Part shown: positions 57,475-64,000 of the stretch, in pieces
Layout of the letters: every line of letters begins with the position of its first letter
How positions within the stretch are numbered: the stretch's first letter is position 1
NCBI RefSeq assembly: GCF_015767675.1
Contig: NZ_CP065217.1
Location: 124,001 to 188,000 of the forward strand
DNA from: Vibrio navarrensis
GTDB lineage: Bacteria > Pseudomonadota > Gammaproteobacteria > Enterobacterales > Vibrionaceae
Direction: 5' to 3'
DNA: 64,000 nt
Position numbers and translations under genes: made by a program
The notes under the pieces: model-generated
Database searches by the model: none
Seen by the model: the letters and a program-made list of their open reading frames with translations, nothing else
Told to the model about the DNA's origin: nothing

Positions 57475-58500
57475 ATGCTGTCGTATTTTCTACGCCGTCT
57501 GGCGTTGGTGATTCCCACCTTCCTTGGGATCACGATCCTTATCTTTGCTATCACTCGATTTGTGCCCGGTGGCCCAGTTGAACGCATGTTGTCGAAAATG
57601 CAATCGCAAGGCGATGGCGCCGCGGCGATGACCACGGCAGGCGGCAACTCGGCGCTGTCTGATGAACAGATGGCGGAGTTAAACGCGTTTTACGGCCTGG
57701 ATAAACCCGTAGTGCAAGCCTACGTTGAGTGGCTGAGCAAACTGGCGGTGTTCGATTTTGGCGAATCTACTCGCTATTACGAACCCGTGGGGGACATGAT
57801 TGCCGAGCGCCTTCCGGTGTCGCTGTTTTATGGCGGCATGACCTTTTTTATCAGCTATTTCATCTCGATACCCTTGGGGTATTACAAGGCGCTCAAACAT
57901 GGTTCCGTGTTTGATTCTGCTTCCTCGATACTGATCTTTGTTGGCTATGCCTTGCCCGGCTATGTGGTCGGCGTGCTACTGATTACCTTGTTCTCTTATC
58001 ATTTAGAGTGGTTTCCGATGGGGGGCTTTGTCGGCGAAGACTTTGACGATCTGGAAACCTTTTTCGAGCGCGCGCAGGATGTGATGTGGCATGCGGTATT
58101 GCCGCTGATCTGTTACTTGATCGGCGATTTCGCCACCCTAACGCTGACGATGAAAAACAACCTGATGGAAAACCTCTCCTCAGACTACATCCGCACCGCG
58201 ATTGCCAAAGGCTTACCGTTTCAGACGGCGGTACGTAAGCACGCACTGCGTAACAGTTTGATCCCGATTGCCAGCCACTTTGGCAACTCACTGCTGTTTT
58301 TTATGACCGGTGCCTTCTTGATTGAAGTGATTTTCAACATCGACGGCATTGGCCTGCTGGGTTATGAGTCAATTATTGAGCGTGACTACCCGGTGGTGAT
58401 GGGCATAGTGGCGATCAATGCGGTACTCTTGCTGCTTGGCAACATCATTTCCGATATCTGTGTCGCTCTGGTTGATCCACGTGTGAAATTTGGAGCCTAG
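57475..58500 (+). CDS. yejB: Oligopeptide ABC transporter permease, YejB-like
   Basis: The 341-residue inner-membrane protein is a type-1 ABC permease of the Dpp/Opp group and resembles YejB, part of the E. coli importer for microcin C and defensin-like peptides. The segment RLALVIPTFLGITILIFAIT opens the first membrane span, and the ATPase-contact loop is in SDYIRTAIAKGLPFQTAVRK. ATG 57475 follows GGAG at a slightly long distance. The frame upstream is open 21 codons. First gene of a five-gene importer. Confidence 0.85.
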   Translation: MLSYFLRRLALVIPTFLGITILIFAITRFVPGGPVERMLSKMQSQGDGAAAMTTAGGNSALSDEQMAELNAFYGLDKPVVQAYVEWLSKLAVFDFGESTRYYEPVGDMIAERLPVSLFYGGMTFFISYFISIPLGYYKALKHGSVFDSASSILIFVGYALPGYVVGVLLITLFSYHLEWFPMGGFVGEDFDDLETFFERAQDVMWHAVLPLICYLIGDFATLTLTMKNNLMENLSSDYIRTAIAKGLPFQTAVRKHALRNSLIPIASHFGNSLLFFMTGAFLIEVIFNIDGIGLLGYESIIERDYPVVMGIVAINAVLLLLGNIISDICVALVDPRVKFGA

Positions 58501-58503
58501 ACG

Positions 58504-59547
58504 ATGATGACATTTAGCCCATTAACGCAAAAGAAAATCCGCAGTTTTAAAGCCATCAAACGGGGTTATTACTCCTTCGTGCTGCTGTCGATCATGCTGG
58601 TGTTGTCACTGTTTGCCGAGCTGTTGATCAACAGCAAAGCGCTGGTGGTGAAATACCAAGGCGAGTATTTTTTTCCAGTGTTTAGCGATGTGCGCACGGG
58701 CAGTGAATTTGGCCAAGAGTCAGCCAGCGAAGCCAACTACCGTGAGCTGCAAAAGCAGTTTGCCGAGCAAGGGGGCGATAATTTCGTTCTGTTGCCGCTG
58801 GTGCCTTGGAACCCGTACGAGCAGGATTTTTCTGGCGATTACCCACCCACCGCTCCGGATGCACAAAGCAAGCACTACTTTGGCACGGACGTGATTGGCC
58901 GCGACATTTTGGCGCGTCTGGTGTACGGCTTTCGCACTGCGATGGGCTTTGCGCTGCTGACGATGATCATCTCCTACGCGATTGGCACAACGGTTGGTTG
59001 CGCCATGGGGTATTGGGGCGGCAAGTTTGACCTATTTGTGCAACGCTTGATTGAAGTGTGGTCGATGGTGCCGTTTTTGTACGTCATCATGATTTTAGTC
59101 TCCATTGTGCAGCCAACCTTTGCCCTGTTTGTCGGCATTAACGTCCTATTTGGCTGGATGGGCATGACTTGGTACATGCGCACCATGACCTATAGAGAGT
59201 CGGCGCGTGAGTATGTGATGGCAGCCCGAGCGCTGGGTGCTTCGACCGGACGTATTCTGTTTAACCACATTCTGCCCAATACCATGGTGATGATCGTGAC
59301 ACTCGCGCCGTTCACCATTGCTGGCAACATCACCGCGCTGACCGCCTTGGATTACCTTGGTTTAGGTCTGATGCCGCCGACGCCGAGCTGGGGCGAGCTG
59401 TTGCAGCAGGGGAAATCGAATTTGGATGCGCCTTGGATCGTCTCTTCGGTTGTGGCGTCGATTGTCGCGGTGCTAGTGATGGTGACCTTCATCGGAGAAG
59501 CGATACGCGCAGCGTTCGATCCGAAGAAGTTTACCCGCTATGTCTGA
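58504..59547 (+). CDS. yejE: Oligopeptide ABC transporter permease, YejE-like
   Basis: The 347-residue permease pairs with YejB. Like YejE it has an N-terminal RGYYSFVLLSIMLVLSLFAEL membrane segment, a large periplasmic insertion (YFPV-type, through WNPYEQDF) and YFGTDVIGRDILARLVYGFR before the transport domain, with EYVMAARALGASTGRILFNH as the ATPase-contact loop. GGAG precedes the ATG. It starts 3 bp after yejB and overlaps the next frame. Confidence 0.85.
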   Translation: MMTFSPLTQKKIRSFKAIKRGYYSFVLLSIMLVLSLFAELLINSKALVVKYQGEYFFPVFSDVRTGSEFGQESASEANYRELQKQFAEQGGDNFVLLPLVPWNPYEQDFSGDYPPTAPDAQSKHYFGTDVIGRDILARLVYGFRTAMGFALLTMIISYAIGTTVGCAMGYWGGKFDLFVQRLIEVWSMVPFLYVIMILVSIVQPTFALFVGINVLFGWMGMTWYMRTMTYRESAREYVMAARALGASTGRILFNHILPNTMVMIVTLAPFTIAGNITALTALDYLGLGLMPPTPSWGELLQQGKSNLDAPWIVSSVVASIVAVLVMVTFIGEAIRAAFDPKKFTRYV

Positions 59548-59587
59548 TATGATGGGGCAACGGACTGGAATTCATAGGGATATCACA

Positions 59588-61417
59588 ATGAAAAAATCAA
59601 TGTTAGCTGCCACCTTGTCGTTGTTAAGTAGCGGCTTGTACGCCGCCACTTTGCCAGCGGATCTCAACTGGCAGAGCAACTGGGATGAGCCGCTGTTTGC
59701 TTCAAGCGAAGCGAAATTTGGTGGCACCTTGCGCACCTACATGCAGAGCTTTCCGCAAACGCTGCGCAGCGTCGGCCCGGATTCCAACTCTGGCCTGCGC
59801 TACTACATACTCGATGAAACGCCAGGGTTGCTGGACCGTCACCCCAACACCGATGCTTGGATCCCGGCGCTGGCGAACGAATGGGCGCTGACGGGCGACA
59901 ATAAAACCGTCTACTTTAAACTCAATCCCAAAGCCAAATGGTCCGACGGCAAACCAGTCACCGCCGACGATTTTGTTTTTATGCTCAAGTTTTATCGCTC
60001 CAAAGATCTGGTCGCCCCTTGGTATAACGAGTACTACACCAACGTGGTGAGCGATGTACAAAAGATCGATGCGCACACCTTGATGGTGGTGAGTAAGCAG
60101 GAGAGAAACCCAGAAGACCTGCTCGAGACGTTAGGGGGCTTGCGTCCACGTCCGGCCCACTTTTATGCTAACCCGAGCAAAGATGAAAACGGTGACGGCA
60201 TTGATGACAACTACGTACGCAAGTACAACTTCAAAGCCGAGCCAACTACCGGCGCCTACTCTCTGGACGACATCAAAAAAGGCAAAAGCGTCACTTTTGA
60301 ACACGTTGGGCAAGATTGGTGGGGGTACAGCAACAAGTATTATCAACATCGCTACAATGTGGAAAAAATTCGCATTAACGTTATTCGCGATAACGACATC
60401 GCGATGAAGCATTTCGAAAAAGGCGATTTGGATTCGTTCGCCTTAGTGCTACCTGAGTTGTGGCACGACAAATCCAACGGCGAGTCGTACCAGAAAGGCT
60501 ACATTCATAAGTTCTGGGGCTACAGCCAACTGCCTGAGGGCGCAGGCGGTTTATGGATGAACGTCGCCACGCCGCTGTTGGATGATCTCAACGTGCGCCG
60601 CGGCATCAGTTACGCCACCGATTACGATGGCATGATTGAAAAAATTACGCGCGGAGACTACTCACGTAAGCCACACGCACTGGGTACGGGTCACGGTAAG
60701 TATGACGTGCCCAATGCCAAAGCGCCGGAGTTTGATCCAGAGAAAGCGATTCGCTATTTCGAAGCGGCGGGTTTTGATCAAATCGGCCCAGACGGGATCC
60801 GCGTCAATCAGCAAGGTCATCGCCTCAGTTTTGCCATTACCTACGCCTATGGACACCACACGCCACGCATCGCTTACCTGAAAGAGCAGGCGAAAAAAGC
60901 TGGTTTGGAGTTTGAACTTAAGCTGGTGGATGGCTCTTCCGCATTCAAATATATGTTGGAGAAAAAACATCAACTGGCGTTTTTGGATATGAGCGCCTCT
61001 GCGACGCCTGCGTATTGGGAATATTTCCATTCGGTCAATGCTAATCGCCCTCAAACCAATAACTTCACTAACTTCAGCACCCCGGAGCTTGATGAGCTCA
61101 TCATGGCCTATAAAAACGAGTTCGATATGGAGAAGAAGTATCGCTACTCGCAGCAGATCCAGCAGATTGTCGGCGATGCCAACGTGATCGTGCCCGGCTA
61201 CATGGTGCCCTATATCCGCATGGGATATTGGCGCTGGCTCAAATTCCCGACGCCAGCGATGACCAAGAAAACCGAAACCTTGTTTAGCACCGGTGGCGCA
61301 CTCGGTTTTGGTACGTTCTGGATCGATCCTGAAGTTAAAAAAGAGACGGAAAAAGCGCTTAAATCGGGCAAAACCTTTGAACCCGTGACGATTATCGACG
61401 ACACCTATAAGTTGTAA
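59588..61417 (+). CDS. yejA: Oligopeptide ABC transporter, periplasmic binding protein (YejA-like)
   Basis: The 609-residue precursor has a signal peptide (LAATLSLLSSGLYA/ATLP) and an extracellular solute-binding family 5 fold (WIPALANEWALTGDNKTVYF, KWSDGKPVTADDFVFMLKFY, DLNVRRGISYATDYDGMIEK), the family that includes YejA and OppA. It binds peptide-like substrates in the periplasm. I chose ATG 59588 because AGGGAT precedes it and the signal peptide begins there; the frame is open 16 codons further upstream. In E. coli yejA comes first in the operon; here it is third. Confidence 0.88.
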   Translation: MKKSMLAATLSLLSSGLYAATLPADLNWQSNWDEPLFASSEAKFGGTLRTYMQSFPQTLRSVGPDSNSGLRYYILDETPGLLDRHPNTDAWIPALANEWALTGDNKTVYFKLNPKAKWSDGKPVTADDFVFMLKFYRSKDLVAPWYNEYYTNVVSDVQKIDAHTLMVVSKQERNPEDLLETLGGLRPRPAHFYANPSKDENGDGIDDNYVRKYNFKAEPTTGAYSLDDIKKGKSVTFEHVGQDWWGYSNKYYQHRYNVEKIRINVIRDNDIAMKHFEKGDLDSFALVLPELWHDKSNGESYQKGYIHKFWGYSQLPEGAGGLWMNVATPLLDDLNVRRGISYATDYDGMIEKITRGDYSRKPHALGTGHGKYDVPNAKAPEFDPEKAIRYFEAAGFDQIGPDGIRVNQQGHRLSFAITYAYGHHTPRIAYLKEQAKKAGLEFELKLVDGSSAFKYMLEKKHQLAFLDMSASATPAYWEYFHSVNANRPQTNNFTNFSTPELDELIMAYKNEFDMEKKYRYSQQIQQIVGDANVIVPGYMVPYIRMGYWRWLKFPTPAMTKKTETLFSTGGALGFGTFWIDPEVKKETEKALKSGKTFEPVTIIDDTYKL

Positions 61418-61426
61418 GGAGTAGTC

Positions 61427-62287
61427 ATGCAGCAAGATGTGATTTTGAGCGTGCGAGATTTAGAGGTCTCGTTTACCACCGATGATGGCCCGGTTAAGGT
61501 GCTGCACGGGGTGAATTTTGATGTGCGTGCCGGGCGAACTTTGGGATTAGTGGGCGAGTCGGGCAGTGGCAAAAGCGTCACCTCAATGGCGATTATGGGC
61601 CTGTTGCCCAAACCTTACGGTCAAGTGGTCAAGGGTGAAATCCTTTATCGCGGCACTAACCTTGTCAATCTGCCTGCGCAAGAAATGTATGCCATGCGCG
61701 GCGATCGTATCTCCATCATCTTTCAAGATCCGATGACGGCGCTCAATCCGGTGCATACCATTGGCCGGCAGATCATTGAAGTGTTGGAACTGCATCGCCC
61801 TGAGCTCGACAAACGGGCACGCAATGAATATGCCTTAGAGATGCTGAAAAAAGTGCGTATTCCAATGCCAGAGAAGCGCCTCAATGAGTACCCGCATAAT
61901 CTCTCGGGCGGGATGCGTCAACGTGTGATGATCGCCATGGCGCTGGCGTGTAAACCAGATGTGCTGATTTGTGACGAGCCGACCACGGCACTGGATGTGA
62001 CGGTGCAGGCGTCGATTCTCGACTTGATGAATGAACTGCAACAAGAAACTGGCATGGCGATGATTTTCATCACGCACGATCTCGGCGTGGTTGCCGAAGT
62101 GTGCGACGACGTGGCGGTGATGTATGGCGGCCGGATTGTAGAACAAGCGGAAATTTTCGAGCTGTTTGATAACCCGCAGCACCCGTATACCGAACGTTTG
62201 ATGGGGCTGATGCCAAGTTTGGACAGCGAGCCCAAGCAGATGATTGATATCAAGCCGATTGACGCCAGCATGTTTGCCACCAACTAA
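61427..62287 (+). CDS. Oligopeptide ABC transporter ATPase (DppD/OppD type)
   Basis: The 286-residue ATPase has Walker [10 protein letters not shown]-loop [10 protein letters not shown], signature [15 protein letters not shown] and Walker [14 protein letters not shown], with the oligopeptide-transport C-terminal extension ([20 protein letters not shown]). It is the first of two separate ATPases; in E. coli the two are fused as YejF. AAGGAG precedes the ATG, 9 bp after the binding-protein gene. Confidence 0.92.
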   Translation: MQQDVILSVRDLEVSFTTDDGPVKVLHGVNFDVRAGRTLGLVGESGSGKSVTSMAIMGLLPKPYGQVVKGEILYRGTNLVNLPAQEMYAMRGDRISIIFQDPMTALNPVHTIGRQIIEVLELHRPELDKRARNEYALEMLKKVRIPMPEKRLNEYPHNLSGGMRQRVMIAMALACKPDVLICDEPTTALDVTVQASILDLMNELQQETGMAMIFITHDLGVVAEVCDDVAVMYGGRIVEQAEIFELFDNPQHPYTERLMGLMPSLDSEPKQMIDIKPIDASMFATN

Positions 62288-62298
62288 GGAAAGCAGGG

Positions 62299-63147
62299 AT
62301 GAGTAAAGAAGTTCTCCGTATTGAAAACCTCAAGCAGCACTTTGTTTCCGGCAAAAAGCTGTTTAGTAAAGGCTACACGGTTAAAGCCGTCGATGGCGTC
62401 TCGCTCTCGGTGTGTGAAGGCGAGACTTTGGGCTTGGTCGGTGAGTCGGGTTGCGGCAAAAGTACCCTTGGCCGGACGATTTTAAAGCTGTACGAGCCGA
62501 CCGAAGGACAGATATTTTTTGCAGGGCGCGACATCACCAAGCTGTCGGCACGGGAGATGCGTCCGCTGCGCCGCGATATGCAGATTGTCTTTCAAGATCC
62601 GATGGAATCACTCAACCAGCGCCATACGGTCGGGATGATTTTAGAAGAGCCGTATATCATTCACCGTATCGGCACACCCGCTGAGCGTAAAGAGTGGGTC
62701 AAAGAGCTGCTGGTCAAAGTGGGCTTACCGGTTGAGGCGGTTAACCGTTATCCGCATGAGTTCTCTGGCGGACAGCGTCAGCGTATCGGTATCGCGCGCG
62801 CGATTGCCCTGAAACCAAAACTGCTTATTTGTGATGAATCGGTCTCGGCGCTCGATGTGTCGGTGCAGGCGCAGATCCTCAACTTATTGCTGCAACTGCA
62901 AAAAGAGATGAACTTAGCGATCATCTTCATCTCCCACGACCTCTCGGTGGTGAAACACGTTTCGGACAAAGTGGCGGTGATGTATTTTGGCAAAGTGGTG
63001 GAAGAGGGCAGCGCCAAAGAGGTGTACGCCAATCCACAAAACGACTACACCAAGACACTCCTTGCCGCGATTCCAATCACCCATCCAAAATATCGCAAAC
63101 GTAAGCGCCAAGCGGAACAAGCCACTCAAGCGCAGCGCAGCGCATAA
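62299..63147 (+). CDS. Oligopeptide ABC transporter ATPase (DppF/OppF type)
   Basis: The 282-residue ATPase has Walker A GESGCGKST, Q-loop FQDPMESLNQ, signature FSGGQRQRIGIARAI and Walker B LICDESVSALDVS. It pairs with the preceding ATPase. The C-terminus is basic (KYRKRKRQAEQATQAQ). AAGGAAAG precedes the ATG. It is the last gene of the importer and is followed by a strong terminator. Confidence 0.92.
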   Translation: MSKEVLRIENLKQHFVSGKKLFSKGYTVKAVDGVSLSVCEGETLGLVGESGCGKSTLGRTILKLYEPTEGQIFFAGRDITKLSAREMRPLRRDMQIVFQDPMESLNQRHTVGMILEEPYIIHRIGTPAERKEWVKELLVKVGLPVEAVNRYPHEFSGGQRQRIGIARAIALKPKLLICDESVSALDVSVQAQILNLLLQLQKEMNLAIIFISHDLSVVKHVSDKVAVMYFGKVVEEGSAKEVYANPQNDYTKTLLAAIPITHPKYRKRKRQAEQATQAQRSA

Positions 63148-63150
63148 GAC

Positions 63151-63179
63151 AAAACAGCAGCCTAAGGCTGCTGTTTTGT
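63151..63179 (+). terminator. Terminator of the peptide ABC operon
   Basis: AAAACAGCAGCC and GGCTGCTGTTTT form a long stem with a TAA loop, T-rich to the right. Placed between convergent genes, it may act both ways. Confidence 0.9.
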
Positions 63180-63186
63180 TATCCAC

Positions 63187-64000
63187 TCAATTCAGGCGAG
63201 CGCGATAATCGGCGCTGCGCCCTTTGAACAGCAAATATTGAGATATGCTGTTGTAATAACTCGCTTCCTCAAACAGGGCGTTGGCCCAAGGTTGATCGCA
63301 GGCAACGGTTTTTTTACTCACGGTATCAGCGCCAAGCTCGAAGCACTGGGCGAGCTCGCCCGTTTCGGCGTTAATGGCGATGCCGTGATCTTTGCTCATC
63401 CAGAAAAAGCCCGTGCCAAAAGCAAAACTGGCACGTCCGGCGTAGTGAGGATTCAGTAAGCTTTGGCCAGTAAACCACGGTGCGTAGCCGCCCAGCCAAT
63501 CGAGGGCGGTAGCACCGACGTCACGTTGTGAAGCGGTGATGGGCCGAGTTTGGTTTGGGACAGATTTATCTGAGGCGTACATCAAAAAAGGAATCGCATT
63601 TTTCACAAAGCCGCCCTTTACGGTCTTGGCTGTGTGATCCGCAAGTAAAATTACCAGTGTCGGCTTGTCTAGCTGAGCCAGTTTTGCATCAAGCTGCGGA
63701 ATAAATTGGCTGAGTGCTTGATCCGCATGGTGCATCACACTGCGTCTTTCATGGATTTGCGTCTCTCGACCAAACGTATAGCCATCTTGTTCAGGCAGAA
63801 AAGAGCCATGTGTTGTGCCCGTATTGATGGTAAGGAAAAAGGGCTGTTGAGATTGACTCAAGCGATCGATTTGTCCAAGCGAGAAGCGATAAATATCACC
63901 ATCCATATACCCCCACTCATTATGTACGCCTTCAAACGGGTAATCGTGCTTACCGAACGATTCTGCGAAGCCGAGCGTTTGCGCGAATGAGCCGACTTTG
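63187..64000 (-). CDS. LTA synthase/sulfatase-like membrane protein, C-terminal part (cut by window edge)
   Basis: The C-terminal 271 residues of a longer gene that continues beyond base 64000 (the frame stays open past ATG 63906 with KVGSFAQTLGFAESFGKHDY). They belong to the alkaline-phosphatase superfamily: FLTINTGTTHGSFLP, the second-metal motif VILLADHTAKT and FGTGFFWMSKDH. This pattern fits phosphoethanolamine or phosphoglycerol transferases of the LTA-synthase type that act on the periplasmic side of the inner membrane. The N-terminal membrane part is outside the window, so the substrate cannot be judged. Confidence 0.8.
   Translation of the reverse strand, partial: KVGSFAQTLGFAESFGKHDYPFEGVHNEWGYMDGDIYRFSLGQIDRLSQSQQPFFLTINTGTTHGSFLPEQDGYTFGRETQIHERRSVMHHADQALSQFIPQLDAKLAQLDKPTLVILLADHTAKTVKGGFVKNAIPFLMYASDKSVPNQTRPITASQRDVGATALDWLGGYAPWFTGQSLLNPHYAGRASFAFGTGFFWMSKDHGIAINAETGELAQCFELGADTVSKKTVACDQPWANALFEEASYYNSISQYLLFKGRSADYRARLN

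Overview
The window is a stretch of Vibrionaceae chromosome, most likely the large chromosome of a Vibrio species. The reasons are the proteins themselves (a complete eps-type type II secretion operon, a TtpC/DUF3450-type TonB cluster, an EpsL start region very like the V. cholerae protein) and the gene order glnA - typA - yihY - dtd - madA - asmA-like - pckA - hslO - hslR - gspC..N - cysQ - nudE - nfuA - comF - bioH - tex - greB ... ompR - envZ - purine permease - recG - trmH - spoT - rpoZ - gmk, which matches what I recall of V. cholerae chromosome 1. The composition looks moderately GC-rich for a vibrio. No rRNA, tRNA, CRISPR array, insertion sequence or phage gene was seen. Both ends cut a gene: glnA on the left, an LTA-synthase/sulfatase-like gene on the right.

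Layout. 1-2840: 5' part of glnA (minus) with an NtrC/sigma-54 type control region, then typA (plus). 2995-5303: yihY, dtd and madA (plus), meeting an AsmA-family gene (minus). 7276-10580: pckA, hslO and hslR (minus). 10889-22190: twelve-gene type II secretion operon gspCDEFGHIJKLMN (plus) closed by a strong terminator. 22272-25241: cysQ, nudE, nfuA and comF (minus). 25330-29822: bioH, a small Vibrio protein of unknown role, tex and greB.

29823-38590 appears to be an accessory block set between greB and ompR, which I recall as neighbours in V. cholerae. It holds a LuxR-type regulator, a divergent ribose-type sugar ABC importer, a GH3 beta-N-acetylglucosaminidase-like enzyme, and a large secreted protein with a lysozyme-like N-terminal domain and a C-terminal chitin-binding (CBM5/12-like) module. 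Repeated TACCTA boxes, several one helical turn apart, lie between the regulator and the importer. I read the block as a dedicated amino-sugar glycan system: secreted enzyme, importer, cytoplasmic hydrolase and regulator.

38744-48670 returns to core genes: ompR-envZ, a xanthine/uracil permease under a probable PurR operator, and the stringent-response/repair operon gmk, rpoZ, spoT, trmH, recG, with an 8-bp tandem repeat beside trmH.

48965-63147 is a second accessory-looking unit. A TonB energy module (TPR protein, TonB, ExbD, ExbB, TtpC, DUF3450 protein) and a TonB-dependent receptor run leftward. Across an 828-bp non-coding region with several dyads, a YejABEF-like oligopeptide ABC importer runs rightward. 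Together they would carry one substrate across both membranes. The window ends in a sulfatase-superfamily gene.
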